Below are positions 11,678 through 27,637 of a stretch of DNA of 64,000 bases, in pieces. The position numbers and the translations under genes were made by a program. Below the pieces are notes generated by a model. It worked only from the letters and a program-made list of their open reading frames with translations, had not been told where the DNA came from and searched no databases. The DNA lies in the NCBI GenBank assembly GCA_034509925.1, contig CM067530.1, positions 5,038,501 through 5,102,500 of the forward strand, given 5' to 3'. The stretch comes from Hirudinaria manillensis. Its lineage: Eukaryota > Annelida > Clitellata > Hirudinida > Hirudinidae. Position 1 is the stretch's first letter. Every line of letters begins with the position of its first letter.

Positions 11678-14600
11678 GTGGCTAAACTCCATCGTTTTTG
11701 ATCCTTCCTCCGATTTTTACTACGGTTGGTTAATCGTCATATCATCTGCCGCACTTTACAATTTGGTGGTTGTCGTAGCCAGGGCGGTGTTTCCACTCTT
11801 GCAAACCAGTCATAGATTGATCTGGATGCTGTTTGATTACGCCTTTGATGTCACTTATTTTCTTGACATGTTCATTGAGTCGCGAAAAGGTAAGTGTGAT
11901 TTCATACTTTCCATTTGTTCCTATTTATTTGTTTCATTATTATGTATTTCAGTTTATTTAGAGGACGGGCAAGTTGTCCTGGATACGACAAAGCTGTATA
12001 AAAGATACACTGGAAAATTTATATTTGTTATCGATGTTTTATCAATATTGCCTACCGATATCCTATACTTATTCAAAGGGTTGGATTTCTCTGCCATTCG
12101 CTTGAATAGGATTCTTCGGGCACACAGAATCTCAACATTTTTCGACAAAACAGACTCACGATCTAACTTTCCATATGCTTTCCGAGCTTCTCAGTTAATG
12201 CTATATATTCTTCTTAGCTTCCACTGGAATGCTTGCTTTTATTATCAAGTTAGTGCATGGATAGGGTTTTGCTCAGACCAGTGGGTTTATGTTAACAGTA
12301 GCTGCGAAGATGGTCTCATATCAGACTCTGAATCTCTTCTCGTATCCTATACCTATTCATTCTATTGGTCCATCTTAACCTTGACTACTATGGGCGATGT
12401 TGGTCATCCTGTAACGGTTCCTGAATTCGGGCTTGTCGTCTTAGAGTATTTGATTGGAATTCTCATAGTCGGTACTATTATTGGAAATGTTAGCGACATC
12501 ATTTCAAGCATGAACTCTGAGCGGGCGGCTTTGGAAGAAAAAATTGATGGGGTGAAGCAATACATGGCCCTGAGAGGAGTTAGTAAGGATTTGGAGAAAA
12601 GAGTTACAAAGTGAGTTTCTGATTGCTTATTTATGGAAAACTTGGAAACTACGGCTTTGAATGAATTATAAGCAGAACGATAACACAATGTAGAGCTAAA
12701 ACTTTTTAGAGTTCAGTGCAGTTAACTTCTGTTTCATTCACACCTCTGTGTCTTTTGTTAGAATATTTTTTACTAGCTTAATTTTTAAAAATTATAAAAA
12801 AGTTATTTCTTGGTAAAAAAAAAATCTTCTGGAACAATTCTAGTTAACAAATTCACAAAGATAGTAATTAAGACCATATTTATATGACGGACATTGCAGT
12901 CTGCTTAGTCTTCTCAAGACCTCAGATGACAAATATCCCCGATCTTCATTAATGATATCACATTTCTTGCACAACCAAGAGTCTAATTTAGCACATATCC
13001 TCGGCATGTTAGATGACGATAAACTCATATAAATAAGGCCAAGAAAGCGCTTCTAGATCTTGTATCACCAACATCATTTTCCTCTCTCGCCAAAGCCTTC
13101 TGCACTTATGCCCGGCTACCATTTGAATACGATGGAATCTTCCCTATCAATGCCTCATAAACAAAATTGAAGAAGATTGAAAGACCTCGACAACCTTTTT
13201 GAACACTTGTGCCTTAAAAATATTTGCATAAATAAAATAAAATAAATAAATCAATCAATAAAATCCATTTCTGCTCTCCGTCTATTTATTTTATTTAAAT
13301 ATAACATGTCGTTTCAAGTATTATTAGCATAACTATGCTGCACTTTTCTCGAGATAGCAACTGAAATCTCCTCTTGTCTTTGTTTTCCTCGTAGGTCGTT
13401 CCTTGGAAATTTCGTCTTTCATTCACCTAGTGAAAGAAACGAGTGTGATAATGCCTTTCGATAATGAACTCTAGGCACGAATTATTCTATTGGCGTCCTT
13501 AATACGGTCAACTCCGATTTAAACTGGCTTTATTTTGTTTACTGTGGCCTCTGATACAAAAATAATCGACTGGTGAAGGGCTAGTCAGAGGATAGTTTAA
13601 GGTCTGACATAAGCAAAGATCTAACATTAGTCGTATGCGCTTTAGAGAATTAACACATATGAAAGAGTATTATAGTATATATAGTATATATATTATATAT
13701 TATATATATTATATATATAGCATATATATATATGCTATAGAAAAAATAAATTTGTTGAATCCTGGCCTCTTCAAACTTAATAATTTTAACCACATGAATG
13801 TACATGCTCGTGGATCGTACATGGAAGCACAAGACATTGTCCAAAAGACAAACCTTCTGGAGCCCAAAATAATATAAGACCCTGTCTTCGAAGAAAAGAC
13901 ATTGGGCGGGATGCACTTTCGTTCTCTTATATTTTGTTTAATTTAATTTTACTCATTTTATTATCATTTATTGATGCTAGCAATTGCTATAGAACTCATT
14001 TTCTTAGCTTTTTTAAAAAATTTAATCATACTCTCTCGCAACATTAAGTTTTGCTGTTTTTGTTTTGTCTTTATCACTTTGAGTTTTCGTTAATTTATTT
14101 TCCGTCACTGATAAATGCTTGTTTAGGTGGTTTGCTTACCTGTGGATCGATAGACAAACTGTCGATGAACATGAAGTTTTATCATCGCTCTCCCATCGAC
14201 TGAAAGGCGAGATAGCCATGAAGGTTCATTTGGATACTCTGAGAAGAGTGACTCTTTTCAAAGAATGCGAGGCCGGACTCCTCATGGAACTCGTCCTAAA
14301 ACTTAAATTGCTTGTTTTCAGCCCCGGGGATTTTGTATGCAGGAAGGGAGACATTGGGAAAGAATTGTATATCATCAAACGTGGAAAGTTGCAGGTCGTT
14401 TCAGATGACAGCGAGACCATCTTCGCTACCCTTGGAGAGGGCGTCGTTTTTGGTGAAATCAGTGTACTCAACATTTCAGGTGATTCACCGGATTAAAATA
14501 ATTGATCGTAGCGATTGTTTTCTTTTTTTGTAGTTCTTGGTTTGAATTTAATGATGATTGCGCAGAAGTGATCGGTCGGGAAATAATTACAGTCAAATTT

Positions 14601-15836
14601 GGCAGACCCCCGGATCTCCTATAGATCCCGGGATGATCTCAGGTCCAGAAGGGGACTTTAAATGTTAGTTTTGGAAATCGATGATCAGTTGCCATTTAGC
14701 GATTGTTCCTTGTCTGGGAAAGTAAAAATAAAACAAAAAATTATATTATTGTAACTTATTAATTTTTATAAATATAAATATTTATCATTTTATGTGCTTT
14801 TCAATTATTGTGGAAATAATCTGAAGATTGCTCTCACATATACATACAAACACATTAAGATTATTTCGCTCCGAAATCAGTTTTTTTGAATTTTTGAAGT
14901 TATTGCGTATCTTTCAAACTATTTCAAGCATTATAAACAAATGTCTTTGCTTTTTGTGACACCAAATATTGCGGGGTTTTTCCAAATTTTTTTTCGACCG
15001 AGCCATCTTGCTTCTGTTGGAAAATTCCAAAATCCCAACCAGTCATTTCCACTGTAACATCGATTTCCACTTTTAAACGATTCTCAGTTTGTTGAGCCAC
15101 TTCTTTGGCAACTTGGATCGCCGGGTTGGCCTCTTTTTTTTGCAGAAATTTTCTACTTAAAATAATATATAAATCATGAGTTGTAAGAGAAAATTACACA
15201 AATAAAATCATTGCACGAGGTAGATACTTTGGCGAGTACCTGGGCCTGCTAACAGAAGGTGAAGTGTGATTTGGTATGCAATTTATTAAAGTTTTAGAAA
15301 GCTATAGTAGATAGTTAAACGATGAAAGATATAAATTATGGAGCGTTGTGGATCTAAAACGCCGATGTTAGAATTATTGACAATTAGTCGATTGTTTGAA
15401 TGAATTTAATAAATGTTGTTTTTTTTAGCAAATCACATTAATTTTAAAGCAAATAACTTTGACTTTCAAAGGTAACAAAAATGGAAACAAGAGAACAGCT
15501 AATATTCGCAGCGTGGGCTATGCAGACTTGTATGTTTTGTCAAAGGAGGATCTTTGGGATACTTTGGAAGAATATCCTGAAGCCAGAACCAAACTGATTG
15601 AGAAAGGCAGGCAAATGCTTCGCAAGGACAACTTATTGGACGAGGAACTGGCAAGAAACCAAGATCTCTTGCACATGTCATTTGAGCAGAAACTCGAACG
15701 AATGGATGGATTTTTGGATGAAATTCTCCAACAAATACACGCAACTGTTGAAGAATTCGATAAAATTCAAGGAAAATTAAAAAAGCGAGCCACTGCAGCT
15801 GAAAAACAACTATTTCGATTAAAAAACGAAGCTTAA
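11678..15836 (+). CDS. Cyclic nucleotide-gated cation channel, alpha-type subunit (5' end not found)
   Basis: Four exons join in frame: 11678-11889, 11953-12610, 14127-14479, 15472-15836. They encode S1 ([17 protein letters not shown]), S2, S3, an arginine-bearing S4 ([13 protein letters not shown]), S5, the pore and S6 ([14 protein letters not shown]). These are followed by a C-linker ([15 protein letters not shown]), a cyclic-nucleotide-binding domain and a C-terminal coiled coil. The phosphate-binding cassette is intact: FGEISVLN, then Arg-Thr in NKRTANI (AGA ACA at 15492-15497). The C-linker, CLKL-type motif ([15 protein letters not shown]) and C-terminal coiled coil fit an alpha (CNGA/TAX-4-like) subunit, which carries cGMP/cAMP-gated sensory current at the plasma membrane. 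The filter reads TTMGD where CNGA proteins usually have TTIGE. N-terminal exons are missing from the model. Intron 1 is 63 nt, in frame and without a stop. Confidence 0.9.
13669..13737. repeat. TA-rich palindromic microsatellite
   Basis: A run of tata/tatata ends in the palindrome AGCATATATATATATGCT (about 13719-13736), within intron 2 of the CNG channel gene. It could extrude as a hairpin; no coding role. Confidence 0.7.
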
Positions 15837-16659
15837 AGAATATCTTTTAAATTTTTGTAATAATTTCTTTATTTTAGAGCGTGACTGACATAGTAGGATA
15901 TCAACACGATAATAATAACAATAATATGGAATAATTCCACAATTGGTTTTTAGGTTTCTTGACCCTTAATAATTATGGTTAGAAATTATGATCTTTATTG
16001 AATGTGCATCGTTAGCATTATCATTTGAAACGAGAGTGTTGGAGGTAAAGATAATAATTTATAAGTTATAATGACAAATGGAAGGAAGAAGGAGAAAAGG
16101 CTTCAAGTGGTTGTGACTTGACGAACCTGAGTTAATCGTGTTTACACTCGCTGATAACAGAGGAAGTCTGCAATGAAGTCACCAAAACATCCGACGAGCG
16201 TTTGTTTCGTACGAAGTTCAAATCATCATTATCATCAGCAAACATCACGGGCCTATCTACGTCGAACCATTTCATTGGTTCACTTTCAAGCTTCGCTGTC
16301 GGACATGATAAGTTAAAATTCAACTCATAATTATAATGATTATAGCTAATTATGATTTAACCCGCTGGATTTAATGATCAGGATTGCCTTATTTTTTGCC
16401 TGGAAGTTAATGATGAATTTGTAAGACGTCGTTTAAATTAGGATTTCGTCTCCTGTCTTGTTTGATGCACCTAAGATATTCTTTCTACCGTACCTAACAA
16501 ATTCTCGCATCTCCCGGGATGTTCTAAAAGCGTTGAAAAGCATTGAAAGAGGCGTCTGTTTCTCGATCGAATTTCTACTTGAATTTCTTCAAGCGCCAAT
16601 TGTTCTCAATTGTTTACGAAAATCTGTAAAGTTGAGTTTAAGATGAACAACCGACCAAA
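15837..16659. other. Intergenic spacer
   Basis: Holds the channel 3' UTR and the upstream region of the Ly6-like gene. A 7-codon upstream open frame (ATG at 16643, stop at 16661-16663) overlaps the Ly6-like start codon. Nothing else recognised. Confidence 0.4.
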
Positions 16660-20162
<3,503 letters not shown>

Positions 20163-21973
20163 AAGTTATTAATTAATTAAAAATTTGAGGTCATTATTTT
20201 TGCAGATTAATTTCAGATTTAACTAATCTTGTGAAAATTTCTGCATGGTCTGATGGCTTAACAGTGATATTTGCTGACGTTCTTTGCGTTGATCAAAGAT
20301 TTATTACGACATCGTCTTGAAAGTTGATGTACAAAGCACTAGGCTCATTTTCTACTAATTTTGTCTGAGTTAATATATGTTCAATAACATTTTTGTGCCG
20401 ACCGATATAATAATTCCAATGTTGGAGAGCTATTTTTTATAGTTTATTTAAAAGAAATGTTTTGAAAACAATTCCTGGATTGTAATCAACAATACCTATA
20501 ACAACAAAAACATCTGATTTCGCTAAAGGAATCATTTACCAAGGGCAAGAAGGTTCGGAAGGAGCAGAGAAAACGGTAACACAAGGAGGTAATTATTACA
20601 CAATGCTAATTAAGCTCATTCTATTTTTTCATTTTTGCCAAGTTCTTTGTTTGAATTACATGGCACTAAAGATAAGTTTGCCGAACCTTTCTTTTCCAAG
20701 AGCAAATAGACTTAACATCGTATTAATAACAATGACCATCAGAGCCATATTTGATGTAAAAAATGATTTTTTCTAATGTTAGCCCTGAACTTCTGGAATT
20801 GTTCTATTTTATTTCAACAAAAATATATGCAAAATCTGATTTAAAAAAATATATTAAAATTTAGAGGTAGCTCAATGACATCAAAGTTCACTCATATTAG
20901 AATATGGAGACCGTTTTTAAAGTCCACAATCACCATAGATTTCCTAATCAACATAAATTCTAACTGCTAAAACAATTTGTTACTTGTAGAAAGAAGAAAC
21001 ATATTTATAATATACATAGTCACTTTAACTATTTTCCATAGATTAATTAAACACTAAGGGTTAGGGTTGATTTCTTCGCAGTCGAAAGATTGCCTGTTCA
21101 ATAACATGTAAAGCGTAATGAGGTTTCTCTTCACTCTTAAATCGATCAGATTTTGCGGTATCCCAGGTCTACCCCTCATTCTGTTCGATCATTCGTTACT
21201 GCCTGTAAATTTACGATTGCCCTTCTCTGTAGGGCCATGGGGTAGGGTCTGCGACAAAAAATTTATCTGGCATGTTCGAAATGGAAAACAGATTTCGGCT
21301 TCTCGTTGAGACATTATCAGGAGGCGTCTTTTGCTATATCATTATCGAGTCCAATTGGTCGTGTTTCAAGGGCATTTCTTACTGTTTTGATAATATTTTG
21401 ACAATTTCGCTCCTCGTTATGCGTTGTAGAAAGATATATTTTATAGGTGCCCCATATTATACCATTTTCCTTAGAGTCAAATCAATATAATGAACATAAT
21501 GATCTGCCGAAGTCCGATTTGAAGTACCCACTCGTTCGCGGGCTTTCTAGTGTATATGGACCTCTTCTGAGACAAAATTCTTACTTCGTAATAATATGTT
21601 TTTATAAGTTCCCCTTATTTTCCCATTCTCCCTTAAGTCCAGCAATACTCACTTTTATATATCATGCCATTTTATTGGCCACAAGAACTGTTAAAATAGA
21701 ACTGATCAAAATGTTCAGAACATAAGAAATAATCAAATCAATTTAATGAAGATAACGATATGCCCTAAGCCTAACCAAATTTTTCCTGTTTATATGGACC
21801 TCTTCTGAAACAAAATTCTTCATTTATAACTGTTAATATTTGTGGTTCTACCTTACTTCGCGATTCTTATAAATAGCTGGAAAGGTTGAAATTTCAAAAA
21901 ATTTTACGGTAAGGACTTTTTTCAAAATGAAAACAATGTTATATTTTTCAACTGAAATGCCTCTGAATTTGTA
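20163..21973. other. Intergenic spacer with degenerate direct repeats
   Basis: Downstream of the Ly6-like gene. Repeated blocks occur at about 21551 and 21788 (TATATGGACCTCTTCTGA followed by ACAAAATTCTT), and at about 21450 and 21610 (CCCC or CCCT, TATT, CCATT). A short TTAGGG pair occurs at 21055-21068. No gene recognised; the open frames at 21118-21725 have no domain. Confidence 0.4.
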
Positions 21974-24090
21974 TTGAGTGAGAAAGGGAATCAGAAGTTG
22001 GTGGATTCTGGACATTTATTTCTCAAGGACAAGTTATGCGGGGAAAAACAAATTAGAAATGTGACCAATATCAAAAGTTTAAAAGTCGCCAAGGCAGAAG
22101 CAATAAAAGTGGTGAATTCCATGAGAGATAAGGTGAAGTCAAGTCAAAATAATTCACATATGATCGTCAGTGATGCCTTCGTCAGACTTTCACAAGCGGC
22201 AACTGCTGAAATATCTTGTATGGAGACAATAAAAAGGAATATCCGCAATGCGAGACAACAAGCTGAACGACACCCACCGAATACATTGTCGTTAACTGAA
22301 TTGGTTATTCTGAAGGAGTTTCAAGACATACACAAATGAACTAAGTTTTTGATTTCTGACGAAAAGCGAAAAGTTCTGAGAGAATGCTAATTTTCGCTAC
22401 AGAGCAAAATCTCCAAGTATTATCCAGCTCCCGCTTTTGGTTTGCCAACAGGACTTTTAAATCTGTCCCATCTCTTTTTCCTAGTTGTACGTGATCCATG
22501 GTGTTGTCGGTAGTGATCGACCGGGGACCCCGGACCCGGCTGAACCCCGGCCTCTTTTACCACCGGGGTCCCGGCCCCGGTCCCGGCTTTTTAACATTCC
22601 CCGGTCCCGGTCCCGCCCCGGCTTAAATTCAACCGGGGTTTAGCCGGGGATAAACAAAAGTCGAATTTTTAGCTTTGCCAACTTAAATAAAATTTATTCA
22701 TCATCCGACTAATCATAAAATATATCGTTCAGAGAGTTAAAGTCATCAGGTACCCATTCACCAATAATATTTCATGGAACTTTCTGGAAAATCCACCAGT
22801 CATCCTAGATATCCAATCTCCTCGTAGCTTTTAATTTAAAAAAAAAAACATTACTGGGTTCCTCAACAAGATTCAGGTACCTCCCCTCGAAAGGAGCCTG
22901 AGAAAGTTTCCTTAACTCGATGGTGTTAAAAAACATCATCGGCTGGAACCTGGAATGATGTCCTTAAAGCTATGAGTTTTAAAAAAAATTACCGTTTAAC
23001 TTTCATCACTATTGCGTTCACAAAACAGTAATCAATTAGTATTCAATAAGATTTGATTTTCATGAGATTCCATCAACGATTTAATGTTTTTCTAAGTTTT
23101 CGCAACGGAGCGTGGAAGAGTTGTCGTTGTGAAAAGTTTTTTTATTACAGGTTTTACAGAATCTCTTTGACATAATAAGCATACTTATATATTATTTGAC
23201 GTTTACAACATGTTTAGAGAATTAAAGCACCGTTAGTTAACGTTATTATAGATGGCCTCCCCAACCCCGGCTTCAACCCCGGTCCCGGCTAACCCCGGCC
23301 CCGGCTAAAATTGACGCCCCGGTCGATCACTAGTTGCCGGTGAAAAATCCATGCCATTCGTTTACGATTTGTGGACATGTAGGACTGAAAAGACCTACAA
23401 TCGTTTGTTTTCGGTGCTCAAGAATGCTTGCCCAAATCTGGCACCGCAACTTGTAACGACTGATTTTAAGATATCAGCGATAAATGCTTTCAACAATAGT
23501 TTCCCGCCGGCTAGGAATAAAGGCTGTTTTTTCCATTTTTGCCAGAGCCTATGGAGAAATACTCAATTGAATGGCATGCAGCATCACTACGAAAATGTCA
23601 AGGACTTTTCTTGAATGATGAGGATGATTTCGCCTGTGGCGTTTGTACCGGCGACTGATGTCATTTCATCTTTTGAGCATCTAAGTGACTTTCTCGAAGA
23701 GAGTGATTGCCAACCCTTTTTTGGCTACTTCGTAGACATCTGTATTGGACAGCCTCACCGGGCGTGGCTGAAAACCACCCCGATTTCCACATCATCTCTG
23801 GAATTGCTACGAGGATGGTTTGACTGCTTCGCCTAAAACTAACAATTCCTGTGAGGGTTGCTACAGGGCTTTTAACGAGTCTGTTAGAGCAAGCCACCCA
23901 TCCATACGGAAATTTATCCAATTCCTGAGAACAGGCCCTTAATGAGGGCAAGATGGAACAACATGTAGAAGGCATCAACGTAACCATTCCGAAGAAATGT
24001 TATCGAGATGCCTCTCTCAGGCTAAAAAATATATTAAAAGAGTATGATAAAAGGAACAATATCTGAGAGGTTTGGCTTATAATTTTAATA
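21974..24090 (+). pseudogene. FLYWCH/MULE-type transposase remnant, interrupted by a MITE
   Basis: Broken frames reconstruct a MULE-family transposase. At 21974-22339 is a decayed FLYWCH-like N-terminal part (KLVDSGHLFLKDKLCGEK). At about 22390-22500 are FATEQNLQVL and NRTFKSVP. At 23351-23614 is the catalytic-core segment (PFVYDLWTCRTEKTYNRLF, VTTDFKISAINAF, KGCFFHFCQSLW). At 23615-24000 is the C-terminal half with AFVPATDV and the diagnostic TNNSCEG...YRAF, and the end lies near 24085 (YLRGLAYNF). MULE transposases cut and paste DNA through a DDE-type core. Several frameshifts and stops make this copy inactive. An 822-bp hAT-like MITE splits it at 22511-23332; without the MITE and one 8-bp duplicate the flanking frame reads through. 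Confidence 0.85.
22511..23332. mobile_element. hAT-type MITE with CCCCGG-rich ends and 8-bp target duplication
   Basis: The ends are perfect 16-bp inverted repeats, TAGTGATCGACCGGGG on the left and CCCCGGTCGATCACTA on the right. Each is followed inward by arrays of CCCGG/CCCCGG, with about 600 bp of AT-rich core and no open frame. The flanks are GTTGTCGG (22503-22510) and GTTGCCGG (23333-23340), an 8-bp target duplication with one mismatch, which is the hallmark length of hAT transposons. The mismatch implies some age. The host sequence is the older MULE transposase remnant. Confidence 0.9.
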
Positions 24091-24221
24091 ATTAATTGAA
24101 TCATGTTCTAAAAAAATCTTTAAATATGCATGTTGTCTTCTATTCAAAATGGTCGTCCTCGTTTAGTAACCGCAACTTAGTAATCCGTTCGGTGAATTTT
24201 CCGGATACCCTCCAGAAACAA

Positions 24222-24420
24222 TGGATGCAGTGTTACTTTTGCATTGTAATAATAAACTTTCATAGATCTATCAAGCATTATATGGGATAGATGCATAATT
24301 CGAGCGAGTCTGTGCGAGACGTGTAGGTGGCGAGCCGGAACGGGCTGACTTTCACATTTAATGGTTTGGACTTGGATAACAAATTTCGGCCCCTGCAGGT
24401 TTCTAGTTTGTACCTTGGGC
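24222..24420. repeat. Dispersed repeat, copy 1 (G+C-rich GCGGGCC-type end)
   Basis: Starts GGATGCAGTGTTACTTTTGC, runs through a TAATAATAA patch and then ATGCATAATTCGAGCG, into a G+C-rich tail. A diverged second copy lies at 28455-28710 with the same order of blocks. The element class is unknown. Confidence 0.55.
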
Positions 24421-24789
24421 AACGGGGCGCTTTACTATCATTCATTCGCATGGGATCGTGTTTGATGTCATTATGTTATTAAACCGCTTTGACATTTTGG
24501 CGAGGATGACTACTGAGGACAAGTTTTTGACCATGATGTCATCGTTAATTTGGCCATCGTTAATGGAAAAAATTCTACGTCGAAGAACGTCGGCAGGAAG
24601 AAACTCTCCGGCTGGAAAAAAATCCGGCTCCGAGACAAAGAAAACCATGGGCGAGACACATGGAGAACCGTCGAAGGGAAGAGACATTGTTGCAATTGCT
24701 TCAGTCCTTAAAACCTTAGTCTAAAGAAGCCACACAGACAGACAGTAAATCAGATTTACTCCCGGAGCTCATGAGACAGATAACTTAAT

Positions 24790-26780
24790 TCAGTTATGAT
24801 TCTGGGTCGCCCTTTTCCAAATGGATGGGATGTTTCGAAGCGGTTCTCTGGAAATAAGCAATGTATTTGCCAGATGGAGACAAAACAGGTGCATTCATGT
24901 CGAAACCGGACGAAGAGGCACATCACAGTTTCACGGACCATATCATACTGCTGTCTCCAAATGCCTTGTTTTACGGGAAGCTTTGGAGGACACGAATGGG
25001 GATAAAGTTTCAGCCTTTAGGAGGAGGATCGACATCCTGAAGCTGAAGATCGGCAATCTGACCTAATGAAACTGGTGCGCTGATAAACAGAATGGTGACC
25101 CTGGCTCGGATTGACATGCTAACAGTACTGAATTTCAAATGTCTGGTCTACATCTCCGCTTTAACCAGGTATGCCGATATAAGAACTAGAATGCTGTCCA
25201 AACTGAAAGGATGCATAATAGTCGACATGGTAAATGAGTTCGAGAACATTGTTAGTCTGAGAAAAGAATTGGTGTCTCAGCGGGGACCGGATCAGAGGAG
25301 AATTGTAACTACATCGCCTTTGCCGACGATCTCGTCTTGTTGTCAGCTCGAGTTGGAAATGACGAAGGTAGGTCTGACCATGAATCCTGGCAAATGTGCC
25401 TCGATAAGAACTGAAATCATCAGTCGGCGGAAACAGTGGATAGTTAATCCAACGCCGTACCTAAAAGTGCAAGAGAAAGAAATCAGGGCCCTTAGCATTA
25501 CTGACACCTACAAGTATCTCGGGGTGCAGATAGGACCGAAAATGTAATATGCTTCACTCGGTGACAGCGTTCAGAAAGGCCTCCATTCAATAGTACGTGC
25601 TCCGCTCACTCCCTGCCAAAGATTATACATCCTGAAAACACACTTATTTCCAAGCTTAGTCCATTATCTCACATTCGAAAAAGTTTCCATCCGTTCCCTG
25701 AATGCTGCCGACATCGCAATTAGGAAATCGGTGCGGAGTTGGCTTCGATTGCCGAAAGATGCAACAAATGCATACCTCCACGCCGCTGTCCGATTCGGGG
25801 GTATAGGGGTTTTGCAGCTACGAAGCTGGATCCCCGAGGTTAGAATCAGAAGATTGTCAAAAGTTTTGCAGCAAGCAAAGCTGAACAAAGACGACTTCAT
25901 TATAGACATGATGCATCAAAACACAACCGTCATGGGCGAAGTTAGGAAATTCGGAAGGCCGCAGCTGAAAAAAGACTCCGAACTTGGGCCGGTGATAACG
26001 CGTCGGGTGGCGGCTGCAGAGCAGTTATACAAAACAGTTGATGGCTACGGCCTGCGGTCCTTTGTTGACGGTGTGGTTCCCAGCGAGTGGTTGGTAGACG
26101 GCGTCAATAGGATGCCAACCCAACAGTTTCTGCAATGCATGAAGGTCCGCGCCGGCGTCCTACACAATAAGCTGCGTTCGGCTAGGAAATGTCCAATTGC
26201 CGACACTACTTGCGACGCCGGGTGCGGCGTAACAGAATCATTGGGTCATATCATGCAGAACTGTCACAGAACGGATGGCCCTCGTCACCACAGACCACGA
26301 TGCCTTGGTCCGAATCCTGACTGCTACTCTTCAGAAAAGAGGCTACATCACCAAGCTAGAGCCAAGAATTCCGACAGCGAATGGAACAAGAATCCCCGAC
26401 TTGTGCGCTTGGCGCAAGGCGGAATACATTGTCTGCGATGTAGCGGTGATATCAGACACCCTTGGATTGGACTATTTCCACGCATTCAAAGTGGAAAAAT
26501 ACGATAAACCCGACATTCACACATGGATGAAACAGAATGATCCATTCGAGAAGGTCGGAAATCAAGAGGGACTGATCTTGTGTCCAATTGGAGGGGAGCA
26601 GTCTCACCGGAATCTTGGAGATTTTGGAGACAGAACGGCTTGACAAAGCGACTCCTCATGTGGATGTCGATCAAAACACTGTCCGAGTCCTACAAGATAT
26701 GGAGGTTTTTTAAATCCAGCACCTGGAGGCGCGGCAGATGGGGCCGTGAACGACCGGGAAAAAAAGGAAATAAACAATAA
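24790..26780 (+). pseudogene. R2-like non-LTR retrotransposon ORF remnant (reverse transcriptase plus restriction-like endonuclease)
   Basis: Frameshifted pieces follow R2-clade order. There is a 5' reverse-transcriptase part at 24790-25066. The catalytic motif FADDLVLLSA lies at about 25319, in a frame different from the long 25092-25547 frame, which then carries KVGLTMNPGKCASIRTE and DTYKYLGVQIG. Thumb and linker segments follow at 25600-26200 (RSWLRLPKDATNAYLHA, RFGGIGVLQL). A CCHC zinc finger (CDAGCGVTESLGHIMQNC) lies at about 26210-26270, and a restriction-like endonuclease with RIPDLCAW and VCDVAVISD at 26390-26455. Such elements insert by target-primed reverse transcription. At least three frameshifts, one of them near 26297, make it defective. 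There is no rDNA next to it. Confidence 0.85.
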
Positions 26781-27015
26781 CTTGAATTCCTTGCGGACTC
26801 AAATATAGAAAACAATTAATTACATTTTATTCAATTTTAGTTCAGCTAATAGTCACGTTAATTATACTCATGTAATGGTCCCTGACCCGTCTGGGGACCT
26901 AAAATATTAGGAGAGGTCTTTAGGGTGTCGGCTTTTGTTGATTGGTGCAGGGCTCAATAAATATTTTGAAAAGTTAGTCTGAGAAAAGATGCTGAAATGA
27001 TAGGCTGCGAATGCA

Positions 27016-27637
27016 GTGCGAAGAGGCCACCAGAGGAAGACCTCTTCTCCTCAACAAAGAGAATCCTCTAGAATCGTGTCTGCTTCATCTGTGAATCCTT
27101 CTCATTTCCAGAAAGATAGCCCACAAAAGTACTGCCGCAGAGTTGAAACAATGTTCAAAGGTCGAATCAAAAAAGTCAACACAGACCTCAGAACCAATCG
27201 CAGGTACGCTGAAGTTAGCTTCGGACAGACCAAAGTTAGGATGCAGCTGGACTCTGGTGCAGATGTCACGATCATAATCAGAGACACCTTGGAACTGATA
27301 GCTTCGCCATCTCTGGAAGAAACGACGACGTCACTGGGAGCTGCAAACGGAACGCCGATAGAGATCATGGGCCAATTTGACTTCGAATTCACCCGCGCAT
27401 GACATTCAGCCACGGTCGCTGCTATGTTGCTGAAGACATTGAACAGCTGCTGAGTATCGAGTGGATGAACTTCCACCTCTTCAGAAGGCCTTCAATGGCA
27501 TCTGCTGCAAGATTGAGCAAAAGCCAGAGGAAGAATGGAGACAAGACAAGTTTTCTTCAGACTTTGGCTGAAGGATTCCCAAATGCCTTCAAAGAGGAGT
27601 TGGGGACGTGTAAGACTCGAGAATTGTTCAGAGATTA
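27016..27637 (+). pseudogene. Ty3/gypsy-like LTR retrotransposon fragment (aspartic protease region)
   Basis: An open frame at 27016-27402 contains a retropepsin-type active site (QLDSGADVTII) and a following GAANGTPIE flap-like stretch. A second frame (about 27400-27637) continues with a segment typical of the region between protease and reverse transcriptase in gypsy elements (QLLSIEWM, GFPNAFKEELGTC). The two frames are offset, and the copy breaks off before the reverse transcriptase core. No long terminal repeats were recognised. Confidence 0.7.

Noticed and set aside
12840-13200. Short minus-strand frames resembling a LINE fragment in the CNG intron
   Set aside because: Too short and interrupted to assign.
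21055-21068. Telomere-like TTAGGG pair
   Set aside because: Only two units, far too short to indicate an interstitial telomere.
22520-23320. CCCCGG arrays as a CpG island or promoter
   Set aside because: They sit symmetrically inside the inverted repeats of a MITE, which explains them better.
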